Shown here: one piece after another, positions 43,163 to 53,278 of the stretch
Layout: each line of letters opens with the position of its first letter
Numbering within the stretch: position 1 is the stretch's first letter
Assembly (NCBI GenBank): GCA_963773765.1
Contig: CAVZCC010000005.1
Location: 744,001 to 808,000, forward strand
DNA length: 64,000 bases
DNA from: CAVZCC01 sp963773765
Lineage (GTDB): Bacteria; Actinomycetota; Acidimicrobiia; Acidimicrobiales; Microtrichaceae
Direction: 5' to 3'
Program-made: the position numbers and the translations under genes
The notes under the pieces: generated by a model
Database searches by the model: none
Told to the model about the DNA's origin: nothing
Seen by the model: only the letters and a program-made list of their open reading frames with translations

Positions 43163-45513
43163 CCAAGGACTGGAACGGCCGGATCGAGCTGGACATCCGG
43201 GACTCGGAGCCCGACTGGGCGCCCTACCTGGCCCCGAAGGCCCCCGACGGCGCCCCGAACGTGCTGATCCTGGCCTGGGACGACCTGGGCTACGCCACCA
43301 TGGACATGTACGGCGGGCCGGTGCAGTGCCCGAACATGCGCCGCATCGCGGACATGGGCGTGACCTTCTCCAACTTCCACACCACGGCGCTGTGCTCCCC
43401 CACCCGGGCATCACTGCTCACCGGCCGGAACGCCACCTCCAACGGGATGGCCACCATCGCCGAGTTCGCCTCCGGGTTCCCGGGCATCTCCACCCGCATC
43501 CCGTTCGAGAACGGGTTCATCTCCGAGGTGCTGGCCGAGCAGGGCTACAACACCTACTGCGTCGGCAAGTGGCACCTGACCCCCGGCGAGGAGTGCAACC
43601 TGGCCGCGTACAAGGGCCGCTGGCCGCTCGGCCGCGGCTTCGAGCGCTTCTACGGCTGGCTGGGGGGCGAGACCAACTCGTACTACCCGGACCTGGTGCA
43701 CGACAACCACCCGATCGAACCGCCGGCCCGGCCCGAGGACGGCTACCACCTGGCCGACGACATGGCCGAGAAGGCCGTCCAGTTCATCCAGGACGCCAAG
43801 GTCATCGACCCCGACAAGCCGTTCTTCATGTACCTGGCCCCCCAGGCCGGCCACGCCCCCCACCTGGTCCCGCTGGAGTGGGCCGACCGCTACCAGGGCG
43901 TCTTCGACCAGGGCTACGAGGCCATCCGGGAGGGCATCCTGGCCCGCCAGATCGAGCTCGGTCTCCTGCCGGAGGGAACGGAGCTGTCGCCCATCAACCC
44001 CCACGGCGAGCCCGGTCGCACCGGCCCCGACGGCCAGCCCTGGCCGCAGCTGGACACCGTCCGCCCCTGGGACTCACTGACGGGGGAGGAGCAGAAGCTG
44101 TTCGCCCGGATGGCCGAGGTCTTCGCCGGCTACATCTCGTACTACGACGACCGGCTGGGCAAGGTGCTGGACTACCTCGAGGAGTCCGGGGAGATCGACA
44201 ACACGCTCATCGTCGTGGTCTCGGACAACGGCGCCAGCGGGGAGGGTGGCCCCAACGGCAGCTTCAACGAGTGGCGGTTCTTCAACGGCGTCCCCGACAC
44301 CTTCGAGACCACCAACCCGCACATCGACGAGTTGGGCACGCCTGCCTCCAACAACCACTACAACACCGGCTGGGCCTGGGCCCTGGACACGCCGTTCCCC
44401 TACTGGAAGCGGTGGGCCGGCGCCGAGGGCGGCACCGCCGACATGTGCATCGTGGCCTGGCCGGCCAGGATCGCGGCGTCCAAGGAGATCCGCCATCAGT
44501 ACGTCCACGCCGTCGACGTCGTGCCCACGATCTACGCGCTGTTGGGCATCGAGCCGCCGGAGGTCCTGAAGGGCTACACGCAGAGCCCGATCGAGGGCGA
44601 GAGCTTCGCCTCCGCGCTCACGGACCCCACCGTCCCGGGCAAGCGGACGCAGTTCTACACGATGCTCGGCCAGCGCTCGATCTACCACGACGGCTGGCTG
44701 GCCTGCACGGTCCACCCGCCGCTGTCCAGCTGGAGCAACTTCGGCAAGGACGAATGGGAGTTGTTCCACCTGGAGACCGACCGGTCCCAGAGCACCGACG
44801 TGGCGGCCGACCACCCCGAGAAGCTGGAGGAGCTGAAGGGCCTGTGGTTCTACTACGCCGGCATCTACAAGGGACTCCCGGTGGACGACCGCAACGCCCT
44901 GGAGCAGGTGCTGGCGGACCGACCGCACGGGGCCCCCGACCGCGACCAGTACGTCTTCTATCCCGGTGCCAGCGACGTCCCCGAGTCCGCCGGCCCGCAG
45001 CTCCCCGGGCGCTCCTACACCATCGCGGCCGCGGTGGACGTCACCTCCGCCGACGTGGAGGGGGTCCTGTGGGCGGCCGGTGGTGTGCCCGGCGGGCACT
45101 CCCTCTACGTCAAGGACGGCAGGCTCCGGTACACCTTCAACTGGGTCGGGACCACCCTCCAGGACGTGGTCGCGGACCGGGACCTCACCACGGGCACCCA
45201 CCTCTGCGTGGCGGAGTTCGCGGCGTCCGGGCCCAGCAGCGATCCGGCCCTGCCCGGCACGGCCGGCACCCTGACCCTCTACGTCGACGACGAGCAGGTC
45301 GGCCAGGACCAGATCGTGACCCAGCCCGGCTACTTCTGCCTGACCGGGGACGGCATCTGCGTCGGACGGGACAGCGCCTCGGCCGTCACCCCCGAGTACC
45401 AGGCCCCGTTCCCCTTCACCGGCGGCACCATCGACAAGGTCGTGGTCGACGTGTCCGGGGAGGGCTACGCCAACCACGAGGAGAAGGTGCGGGCCTGGTT
45501 CGGCATCGACTGA
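43159..45513 (+). CDS. Arylsulfatase, Cys-type, with C-terminal beta-sandwich-like domain
   Basis: The 784-residue sulfatase has metal motif AWDDLGY, formylglycine motif LCSPTRASLLTG (Cys is the modified residue), GKWHLTP, and SDNGASGEGG. About 180 C-terminal residues form a beta-rich region (SLYVKDGRLRYTFNWVG, TLTLYVDDEQVG) like a concanavalin/LamG fold. No signal peptide is present. It hydrolyses sulfate esters; the substrate is unknown. It is co-translated with DUF6325 copy 3. Activation probably depends on the radical SAM maturase at 37868-39191. Confidence 0.88.
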   Translation: MTKDWNGRIELDIRDSEPDWAPYLAPKAPDGAPNVLILAWDDLGYATMDMYGGPVQCPNMRRIADMGVTFSNFHTTALCSPTRASLLTGRNATSNGMATIAEFASGFPGISTRIPFENGFISEVLAEQGYNTYCVGKWHLTPGEECNLAAYKGRWPLGRGFERFYGWLGGETNSYYPDLVHDNHPIEPPARPEDGYHLADDMAEKAVQFIQDAKVIDPDKPFFMYLAPQAGHAPHLVPLEWADRYQGVFDQGYEAIREGILARQIELGLLPEGTELSPINPHGEPGRTGPDGQPWPQLDTVRPWDSLTGEEQKLFARMAEVFAGYISYYDDRLGKVLDYLEESGEIDNTLIVVVSDNGASGEGGPNGSFNEWRFFNGVPDTFETTNPHIDELGTPASNNHYNTGWAWALDTPFPYWKRWAGAEGGTADMCIVAWPARIAASKEIRHQYVHAVDVVPTIYALLGIEPPEVLKGYTQSPIEGESFASALTDPTVPGKRTQFYTMLGQRSIYHDGWLACTVHPPLSSWSNFGKDEWELFHLETDRSQSTDVAADHPEKLEELKGLWFYYAGIYKGLPVDDRNALEQVLADRPHGAPDRDQYVFYPGASDVPESAGPQLPGRSYTIAAAVDVTSADVEGVLWAAGGVPGGHSLYVKDGRLRYTFNWVGTTLQDVVADRDLTTGTHLCVAEFAASGPSSDPALPGTAGTLTLYVDDEQVGQDQIVTQPGYFCLTGDGICVGRDSASAVTPEYQAPFPFTGGTIDKVVVDVSGEGYANHEEKVRAWFGID

Positions 45514-45563
45514 GGTCGCTGCCACTCCAGGTACCGACCGCTCCACCCCGACCAGGAGGACCC

Positions 45564-46073
45564 ATGGGATTGCGACACCGACACGAGGAACGACGCGACG
45601 CCGTCCGCTACCGCATGCAGCAGAAGTTGGTCGCCATCGGCGACGACTCCTGGATCGAGGACGAGGCCGGCAACCGTGTCTACAAGGCCAACGGCAAGGC
45701 GGCACGGCTGCGCGACACGTTCCTGCTGGAGGACGGCTCCGGGAACCGCGTGGCCCGGATCAAGGAGCGCCCGCTGCACGTCCGGGACACCATGACCATC
45801 GACCTGGGCGACCGGTCCGCCACCGTGAAGAAGGCGCTCGTCGGCATCCGGGACCGCTTCCACGTGGAGGTGGACGGCGCCGACGACCTGAAGGTCCACG
45901 GCAACGTGGTGGACCACGAGTACGAGATCGAGCAGTCCGGGACCACCATCGCCACGGTGTCCAAGCGGTGGTTCCGGGTGCGTGACACCTACGGGGTGGA
46001 GGTCGACCCGGACGCCGACATCCCGTTGGTCCTCTCCGTGACCGTGGCCATCGATGACATGTCCCACGACTGA
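45564..46073 (+). CDS. LURP-one-related (Tubby-like) family protein
   Basis: The 169-residue beta-rich protein has repeating strand patterns: RYRMQQKLVAIGDDSWIED, NRVARIKERPLHVRDTMTI and GTTIATVSKRWFRVRDTYGV. These are typical of the LURP-one/DUF567 group, whose fold resembles Tubby C-terminal domains and scramblases. A membrane-lipid role is possible. AGGAGGA precedes the ATG. It lies 50 bases behind the sulfatase. Confidence 0.78.
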   Translation: MGLRHRHEERRDAVRYRMQQKLVAIGDDSWIEDEAGNRVYKANGKAARLRDTFLLEDGSGNRVARIKERPLHVRDTMTIDLGDRSATVKKALVGIRDRFHVEVDGADDLKVHGNVVDHEYEIEQSGTTIATVSKRWFRVRDTYGVEVDPDADIPLVLSVTVAIDDMSHD

Positions 46074-46905
46074 GGACGGGTCCGCGCACAGCGATCCCCC
46101 CGGGGCCGAGCGCCGGCGCAACCGGGACGTCTGGTCCGAGGTCAGCCACCAGTTCACCGACGGCGACGCCGAGCACCGATGGCAGGCCGGTGACATCGAA
46201 TGGGGCCTGTTCCGGATCCCGGAGCAGGCCCTCGGGGTGCTCGGGCCGCTGGACGGACTCGACGTGGCGGAGCTGGGCTGTGGGACGGCCTACGTGTCGG
46301 CCCAACTCGCCCGCCGCGGGGCGCGCCCGGTGGGGGTCGACCTCAGCCCGGAGCAGTTGCGGTCGGCCCGCCGGTGCCAGGCACGGTTCGGGCCCACCTT
46401 CCCACTCGTGGAGGCCTCGGCGGACCAGCTGCCGCTCCGGTCGTGCTCCTTCGACCTGGTGGTGAGCGAGTACGGGGCGGCGCCGTGGTGCCGGCCCGAC
46501 AGGTGGCTGGCCGAGGCGGCCCGTCTGCTCCGGCCCGGCGGTCGGCTCGTGTTCCTCACCAACAGCGTGCTGGCCGCACTCTGCGTCCCGGAGGACGGCG
46601 GCGTCGCCGGCGACCGGCTGCTGCGGTCCCAGCGGTCGCTGCAACGGATCGCCTGGCCGGGCGGGGGCGTGGAGCACCACCCCGGGCACGGGGACTGGAT
46701 ACGCGAGCTCCGGTCCGCCGGCTTCACGGTGGAGGCGCTGCACGAGCTCGTGGCCGACGACGACGCGACGACGCCCGAGTACTACGACATCGTGACCGGG
46801 GCGTGGGCCCGACGTTGGCCGGCCGAGGACCTCTGGGTGGCTCGACTCGGCACGGGGGCCGACCCACCCGGTGCCGGGGGTGACGCACCGCCCGGTCCGG
46901 AGTAG
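46054..46905 (+). CDS. Class I SAM-dependent methyltransferase
   Basis: The 283-residue methyltransferase has motif I VAELGCGTAYVSAQLARRG, GVDLSPEQL, LVVSEYGAAPWC and AARLLRPGGRLVF. The ATG at 46054 lies inside the end of the LURP-one-like gene (20-base overlap in another frame), so it belongs to the sulfatase operon. The target is unknown. A hairpin follows its stop. Confidence 0.8.
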   Translation: MTCPTTEDGSAHSDPPGAERRRNRDVWSEVSHQFTDGDAEHRWQAGDIEWGLFRIPEQALGVLGPLDGLDVAELGCGTAYVSAQLARRGARPVGVDLSPEQLRSARRCQARFGPTFPLVEASADQLPLRSCSFDLVVSEYGAAPWCRPDRWLAEAARLLRPGGRLVFLTNSVLAALCVPEDGGVAGDRLLRSQRSLQRIAWPGGGVEHHPGHGDWIRELRSAGFTVEALHELVADDDATTPEYYDIVTGAWARRWPAEDLWVARLGTGADPPGAGGDAPPGPE

Positions 46906-46909
46906 AGAA

Positions 46910-46933
46910 GGTTCCCGCGGGCCGACGGGAACC
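46910..46933 (+). terminator. Hairpin after the methyltransferase gene
   Basis: GGTTCCCG (46910-46917) pairs with CGGGAACC (46926-46933) across an 8-base loop, starting 5 bases after the stop codon. It probably ends the operon, though the kinase gene begins only 23 bases later. Confidence 0.5.
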
Positions 46934-46956
46934 GGAGCCGCCACCAGGAGGACGAC

Positions 46957-48318
46957 GTGCCGAACGACCAGACCAGCAACTCCCCGTACCAACGCCTGGC
47001 GGCGGTCGGTGCGCTGCTGACCGCTGCCGCCACGATCGTGGTCGCCGTCGTGGGCGTGTGGGGCGACCTGTGGCGGGTGCTGGCCGCGGCGGCCCTGCTG
47101 CTGGTCATCATCGCCGCCGGGTGGTCCGCGGCCACCCGGACGGGCACGGTCCGCGTGGCCGCAGCCGCCGCCGCCGGCCTCGGGCTGCTGGGACTCATCG
47201 TCCTGGTCCTGACCGCGGATGCCCGGGGCGTGCTCCTGGTGGCCGTCCTGGTGCTCGCGGCGGCGTCCATGGCGCTGTCCCGGGCCGCGTTGGGCCAGGC
47301 ACGGGCCGGGCAGGCACGGGCGGCCGGCCCCACGGGCACGCCGGTCCCTCCGGCCCGACGGGCGGCGCTGATCATGAACCCCAAGTCGGGCGGGGGGAAG
47401 GCCGAACGGTTCCACCTGGAGCAGGAGGCACGGGACCGGGGCATCGAGCCCATCGTCCTGGGTCCGGGGGACGACCTGCTGCAGCTGGCCCAGGACGCCA
47501 TCGAGCGCGGCGTGGACGTGATCGGCATGGCCGGCGGCGACGGTTCCCAGGCACTCGTCGCCTCGGTGGCCATGCAGTCCGACGTGGCCCTGGTCTGCAT
47601 CCCGGCCGGCACACGGAACCACTTCGCGCTGGACCTCGGCCTGGACCGGGACGACGTGGTGGGCGCCCTGGACGCCTTCGGCGAGGCGCTCGAACGCCGG
47701 ATCGACCTGGCCACCGTCAACGACCGCGTGTTCGTCAACAACGTCTCGCTCGGTGTCTACGCCAAGGTGGTCCAGTCGCCCGAGTACCGCGATGCCAAGC
47801 GCCAGACCACCACCAAGCTCCTGCCGGAGCTGCTCGGCCCCCAGGCCGAGCCGTTCGACCTGCGCTTCAGCTCGCCCGACGGCACGGGGCACAGCGGCGA
47901 CCAGATCATCCTGGTGTCGAACAACCCGTACACCCTCGCACTGCTCGGCGGCTTCGGGACACGGGCCCGCCTCGACACCGGCCAGCTGGGCATCGGTTCC
48001 GCCCACGTCCGCAGCTCCGCCGAGGCCGCCCAGATGGTCGCCGCCACCGCAGCCGGCCGGCCCCAGCGCTTCCCGGGCTGGTCGGAGTGGTCGGCCCCGA
48101 CCTTCGTCGTGGAGTCGGGGGGCCCGGTGGAGGCCGGCGTCGACGGCGAGGCGCTCCTGATGGACCCGCCGCTGGTGTTCCGGTCCCTCCCGGGGGCCAT
48201 CCGGGTGCGGATCCCGGCCCACGCCCCCGGGTGGTCGCCCGCGGCCCTGCGGTCACCGTCGGTGTGGTGGAGCATCACGTCGCTGCTCCGTGTCGCGGCC
48301 GGGCGGACGATCCCCTAG
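46957..48318 (+). CDS. Membrane-anchored diacylglycerol-kinase family protein
   Basis: The 453-residue protein has three or four N-terminal hydrophobic helices (about 12-110), then a lipid kinase domain with IMNPKSGGGKAERF, the nucleotide motif GMAGGDGSQA and IPAGTRNHFALDLGL. These are the hallmarks of the DAGK/sphingosine kinase family. It would phosphorylate a membrane lipid. The N-terminal membrane part is not typical of soluble DgkB. AGGAGGA precedes the start. Confidence 0.84.
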   Translation: MPNDQTSNSPYQRLAAVGALLTAAATIVVAVVGVWGDLWRVLAAAALLLVIIAAGWSAATRTGTVRVAAAAAAGLGLLGLIVLVLTADARGVLLVAVLVLAAASMALSRAALGQARAGQARAAGPTGTPVPPARRAALIMNPKSGGGKAERFHLEQEARDRGIEPIVLGPGDDLLQLAQDAIERGVDVIGMAGGDGSQALVASVAMQSDVALVCIPAGTRNHFALDLGLDRDDVVGALDAFGEALERRIDLATVNDRVFVNNVSLGVYAKVVQSPEYRDAKRQTTTKLLPELLGPQAEPFDLRFSSPDGTGHSGDQIILVSNNPYTLALLGGFGTRARLDTGQLGIGSAHVRSSAEAAQMVAATAAGRPQRFPGWSEWSAPTFVVESGGPVEAGVDGEALLMDPPLVFRSLPGAIRVRIPAHAPGWSPAALRSPSVWWSITSLLRVAAGRTIP

Positions 48319-48335
48319 GGACGTCAGGCCATCTT

Positions 48336-48367
48336 TTGTCAACCGAATTGTCAGCGGCTGGTAGCTT
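48336..48367 (+). promoter_or_regulatory. Probable opp promoter with TTGTCA direct repeat
   Basis: TTGTCA occurs at 48336-48341 and 48348-48353 (12 bases apart), followed by TAGCTT at 48362-48367, the same -10-like element seen before accD. The oppA ribosome site GGGAGGAG and ATG follow about 100 bases on. Spacing of neither TTGTCA to TAGCTT is ideal, so the repeat may be an operator instead of a -35. Confidence 0.4.
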
Positions 48368-48464
48368 CTCGCCCACGCTGGACAGACCAGCGGGGACCCT
48401 CTCCACCCGTCGGGAGCCAACGCCGGCGGCAGAGACCGGCCCGGTACGGATGGGAGGAGCTTCC

Positions 48465-50160
48465 ATGCTTCGATTGCTCACCAGGTGGCGGCTGCTGGCC
48501 GCCGTGCTGGGAATCGCACTGGTCGCCGCGTCCTGCGGCGGCGACGACAAGAGTGACGAGGGCTCCGGGTCCTCCACCACCGAAGCCTCCGGCGAGGCGG
48601 CCGAGGGCGGCACCTTCACCGACGGCGCCCAGCTCATCGCGGAGAACCTCACGTCCTACGACCCCGGCCTGGTCCAGACCCTCGACGAGTCCCAGGTGAC
48701 CACGGCCCTGTACGACGGCCTGACCGACTTCGACTGGTCCAACCCCGAGGAGCCCGTGCTCAAGGGCCTGGTGGCCGAGAAGTGGGAAGGCAACGCAGAT
48801 GCCACCGAGTACACCTTCACCATCAAGAAGGACCTGACCTTCTCCAACGGCGACCCGGTCCTGCCGTCCAGCTTCGCCTACGCCTGGGTGCGCAACGGCC
48901 AGGCCGACTTCGCGTCGCCCTACGGCTACCTGATCAACTACGTCAAGGGCGGCGCCGACCTCCAGGAGGGCACCGTGGACAACCTCGACTCCTCCATCGT
49001 CGCCGACGACGACGCCATGACGCTCAAGGTCACCCTGGAGGCCCCGCAGGCCGACTTCCCGGCCATCGTGTCGCACCCGTTCTTCGGCCCGCTGCCGGAG
49101 GAGGAGGTCTCCAAGCTCACCGACCAGAACGACTGGGGCAAGGGCATCATGATCGGCAACGGGCCGTTCAAGATGGAGGCCCCGGCCAACGACCAGGAGG
49201 TCGTGCTGGTCCGCAACGACGACTGGGCCGGCAACGTCGAGGGCGACACCAAGGCCAAGCTGGACAAGCTGGTCTTCAAGATCTCCCAGTCCCAGGACTC
49301 CGCCTACACCGACTTCGAGGCCGGCAACACCCAGTCCGCCACCATCCCGGCCGGCCAGTACACCGCCGCGACGGAGAAGTACGGCAACACCACCGACCAG
49401 CCGCAGCTGGGCTCCTACCACTTCGACTTCGGGTTCGAGGACCCGCAGCTGGGCGGCGCGGACAACACCAAGCTGCGCCAGGCCATCTCGCTGGCCATCG
49501 ACCGTGAGCAGATCAACCAGAAGGTCTACGAGGGCTTCCGGGCCGACTCCACCGGCATCACGCCCAACGGCATCCCCGGCTTCGAGCCGGACCTCTGCAA
49601 GTACTGCATGTACGACCCGGAGGCGGCCAAGGACCTCATGTCCGAGTGGGAGGCCGACGGCGGCAAGCTGACCGGTCCGATCACCATCGACTTCAACACC
49701 GACTCCGGCAACGAGCACGGTGGTCGCCATCGTCCAGGAGAACCTCAAGGCCATCGGGATCGAGTCCGACGCTGAACGGCATCTCGGAGAAGTACTTCGG
49801 GACCATGGCCGACGGCGGCTGCCACTTCTGCCGGGCCGGTTGGTACGCCGACTACCCGACGTACGGCAACTTCATGGTACGACCTGTACAGCAGCGCCTC
49901 CATCGGCGGCAACAACCTCGGGTCGTTCAACGACCCCGACGTTCGACGACCTGGTCGACCAGGCCCAGGCCGAGCCCGACGACGAGAAGCGGGCGGACCT
50001 CTACCGCCAGGCCGAGACCTACCTGCTGAACGACGCCACGGGCACGGTCCCGATCAACTGGTACAACGGCGACCAGGTCTACGCGGACAACGTCACCGGC
50101 TACGAGCAGCCGCCGCTGGGCATCATCCTGTGGGAGAACGTCGGGCTCAAGGCGTCCTGA
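48465..50160 (+). CDS. oppA: Oligopeptide ABC transporter substrate-binding lipoprotein (four frameshifts)
   Basis: The protein of about 564 residues belongs to solute-binding family 5. The lipobox is VAASC near residue 24; typical motifs are YDGLTDFDW and KLRQAISLAIDREQI. The first 1250 bases read cleanly. Then one extra base each near 49720, 49771, 49876 and 49936 must be removed to keep the frame; the corrected C-terminus (YDLYSSASIGGNNLGSFND) is normal for the family. It would bind peptides or similar solutes outside the membrane. Confidence 0.85.
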
Positions 50161-50194
50161 CCCACATGCCCGGACCCCGGTCGACAGGACCGAT

Positions 50195-50228
50195 CGTGGG
50201 GCACGGCGCTTCGGCGCCGTGCCCCACG
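50195..50228 (+). terminator. 15-bp UUCG hairpin between oppA and oppB
   Basis: CGTGGGGCACGGCGC (50195-50209) pairs perfectly with 50214-50228 around a TTCG tetraloop closed by C-G, one of the most stable RNA hairpins possible. It lies 35 bases after the oppA stop and 21 before oppB. Such structures typically protect or terminate the upstream part, giving more binding protein than permease. Confidence 0.7.
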
Positions 50229-50248
50229 CCGTCACGGCGCACCCGGCC

Positions 50249-51261
50249 GTGACCGTCGTTCGTCCTGCGCCGGCTGGGCCAGCTGCTGCTGGTCCTGTGG
50301 GGAGCGGTCACGCTCCTGTTCTTCCTGTTCTTCCTGCTCCCGGACAACCCGGCCGAGCTCATCGCCGGCGGCAAGGGCAAGGTGCCCGGACCCGCAGGTG
50401 GTGGAGAACGTCGAGAAGAAGTACGGGCTCGACGAGCCCGTCCCGGTCCAGTACGTGAAGTACCTGGGCCGGTTGGTCACCTTCGACTTCGGCGAGTCGT
50501 ACTCCAACGGCGAGCCGGTCACCGAGATCATCAAGCAGCGCGCGCCGGCCAGCCTGCGACTGGCCACGTGGGCCATCCTGGTCGAGGCGTTCGTCGGCAT
50601 CGGCGCCGGGATCCTGTCCGCCATCCGCAAGTACTCGATCGCGGACACGCTCACCACGCTCCTGGCCGCCGTGCTGAGCGCCATCCCCGTGTTCGTCCTC
50701 GGCGTACCTGTTCCAGCAGGTCTTCGGCGTGCTACGCGTTCAAGCACGGCTGGCCGGAGTGGGCCCAGCTGCCCGTCCAGGGGATCGGGCCCAACAGCTG
50801 GTTCCTCTGGATCTTCCCCACCGCGGCACAGGTCCAGTACCTGATCCTGCCCACCATCGTGCTGGCCTCGGTGTCCACCGTGATCGTGGCCCGCCTGACC
50901 CGCACCACCATGCTCGAGGTCGGGCCGCGCCGACTACATCCGCACCGCCCGGTCCAAGGGCCTGAGGGAGGGCCAGATCACCACCCGTCACGTCCTGCGC
51001 AACGCCATGATCCCGGTGGTGACCTTCATCGGCATCGACTTCGGCGTCCTGGTCGGCTCGGCCATCCTCACCGAGACGGTGTTCAACTGGCCCGGGCTCG
51101 GATCCGAGATCGCCCAGGCCGCCAGCGCCCGCGACCTGCCGGTGCTGGTGGGCCTCACGTTCGTGGTGGTGCTGGTGTACGGCCTGGTCAACATGGCCGT
51201 CGACATCAGCTACGCGTGGTTCGACCCGCGCGTCCGACTGGAGGAAGGGGCCGTGCAGTGA
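50249..51261 (+). CDS. oppB: Oligopeptide ABC transporter permease OppB (five frameshifts)
   Basis: Correction of single extra bases near 50258, 50387, 50704, 50731 and 50924 gives about 335 residues. It has the typical start FVLRRLGQLLLVLWGAVT, the DPP-type segment LTRTTMLEVGRADYIRTAR and the EAA-like loop ARSKGLREG. The net length matches five insertions modulo three. The GTG at 50249 is the likely start. The stop overlaps oppC as GTGA. If real, the frameshifts would inactivate the gene; error is more likely. Confidence 0.75.
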
Positions 51262-52249
51262 GCGGGCCGATCGACCCGGAGACCGGACAGCCCGGGGAGG
51301 ACCCGGCCATCGACCCGCTGTTCCACCCGGAGCCGTCCGCCATCCCCGGCTCCCGGCTGCGCTCGGAGGACGCCCCGTCCGGCATGAGCGACGGGCTCAA
51401 CGAGATCCTCCCCGTCCGCTCGTTCCGCCAGGACTCGTGGCGACGGTTCCGCAAGAACCGCCTGGCCATGTTCGGCCTCGGCCTCGTGCTCTTCCTGCTG
51501 GTGGTCGGGCTGATCGGGCCCTTCCTGGTCCAGGACCCGCTCGACCCAGGAGCGCCTGATCTTCAAGTCCTCGCCCGATGCCACCCACTGGTTCGGCACG
51601 GACAACCTGGGCCGGGACCTGTTCGCCCGCGTGGTGTACGGCATCCGGCTGTCGCTGTTCATCGGGTTCACCGTGGTGGTGCTCGAGACGTTCATCGGCA
51701 TCAGCCTGGGTGCGCTGGCCGGCTGGCGGGGCCGCCTGACCGACAGCTTCATCATGCGCCTCGTCGACGTGTTCCTGGGCATCCCCTACCTGGTCCTGGC
51801 CTTCGCCTTCATCGCGGTGATCGGTCGAGGGCGTCGGCGCCGTGATCATCACCCTGGCGCTCACCTCCTGGCTGACCACGGCACGCGTGGTGCGGGCCGG
51901 GTTCCTGCAGGCCAAGCAGTTCGAGTACGTGGAGGCGGCCCGGGCGGTGGGGGTGCCGGCGACCCGGATCGTGTGGCGCCACATCCTGCCCAACGTGATC
52001 CAGCCCATCATCGTGCTGGTGGCGGTGGGCATCGGTTCCGCGGTCCTGGCCGAGGCCGCGCTGAGCTTCCTCGGGGTGGGCGTGCAGGAGCCCACGCCGT
52101 CGCTCGGGCTCATGATCTCCACCGCGCAGAGCTACTTCTCCACCGCTCCCCACCTGCTGTTCTTCCCGGCCATGGCCATCATCCTCACCGTCCTCGGGTT
52201 CCTGCTGGTCGGCGACGGCCTGCGCGACGCACTCGACGTGAAGGACTGA
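51258..52249 (+). CDS. oppC: Oligopeptide ABC transporter permease OppC (two frameshifts)
   Basis: About 329 residues result after removing one base near 51546 and one near 51824. It has a long cytoplasmic N-terminus, the block HWFGTDNLGRDLFARVVYG typical of OppC/DppC, and the EAA loop VEAARAVGVPATRIVWRHIL. The GTG start overlaps the oppB stop; oppD follows after 2 bases. Confidence 0.8.
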
Positions 52250-52251
52250 CG

Positions 52252-53278
52252 ATGACGTTCACCGGAGAGGTGCTCCTGTCGGTCCGGGACCTCAGCGTCC
52301 ACTTCGACACCGAGGACGGCGACGTCCACGCCGTCGGCGGGGTCAGCTTCGACATCCACCGGGGCGAGGTGTTCGCCGTGGTGGGCGAGTCGGGCTCGGG
52401 CAAGTCGGTGACGGCCATGAGCATCCTGGGCCTGCTCCCCACCCCACCGGCGGTGGTGGGCGGCACCGGGATCCTGTGGCACGGGCGAGGACCTGCTGGC
52501 CGCGTCGGACCAGCGCATGCGGGAGGTCCGCGGCGGCGAGATCGCCATGATCTTCCAGGACCCGCTGACCGCCCTCAACCCCGTGCACACCGTCGGGCGC
52601 CAGATCGCGGAGATGGTGCGGATCCACCGTGACATGTCCAAGAAGGCGGCGCGGGCCCACGCCATCGAGATGCTGGACCTGGTCGGCATCCCGCAGGCCG
52701 CCACCCGGGTGGACATGCACCCGCACGAGTTCTCCGGCGGCATGCGCCAGCGGGCCATGATCGCCATGGCCATCGCCTGCAAGCCGGACCTGCTCATCGC
52801 GGACGAACCGACCACCGCGCTGGACGTGACCATCCAGGCCCAGGTGCTGGACGTCCTGCTGGAGATCAAGGACGAGATCGACTCCGCGATCATGCTGATC
52901 ACCCACGACCTCGGCGTGGTGGCCGGCATGGCGGACGAGGTGATGGTCATGTACGCCGGGCGGGAGGTGGAGCGCGGCACCGTGGACGAGATCTTCTACT
53001 CCTCCGCCCACCCCTACACGGTCGGGCTGCTGGGCTCCCTGCCCCGCATGGACGACCCGGACGCCGAGCTGCGACCCATCGGGGGCCAGCCCCCGTCGCT
53101 CATCAACGTGCCGTCCGGCTGCCCGTTCCATCCTCGCTGCCCCTACGCCCAGCTCCCGGACCCGTGCGCCACCATCGCCCCCGCCCCGGCCGAGGTCGGT
53201 GACGGGACGGGCCGGCACGTGTCCGCCTGCCACTACGCGGACGCCCTCTCCCGCGGCACCCTGGAGGTGCGGCCGTGA
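52252..53278 (+). CDS. oppD: Oligopeptide ABC transporter ATPase OppD (one frameshift)
   Basis: Walker A GESGSGKSV is near residue 45. One extra G at 52483-52485 breaks the frame just after LWHG. The second part has Q-loop MIFQDP, signature FSGGMRQRAMIAMA, Walker B LLIADEPTTALD and the C-terminal oligopeptide-binding cysteines GCPFHPRCPYA, which often hold an iron-sulfur cluster. The corrected length is about 341 residues. It overlaps oppF by 4 bases. Confidence 0.85.

Noticed and set aside
49719..52485. Programmed ribosomal frameshifting or true decay of the opp operon
   Set aside because: Twelve single-base insertions at unrelated sites without slippery sequences, in genes with otherwise intact codon bias, fit sequence error much better.
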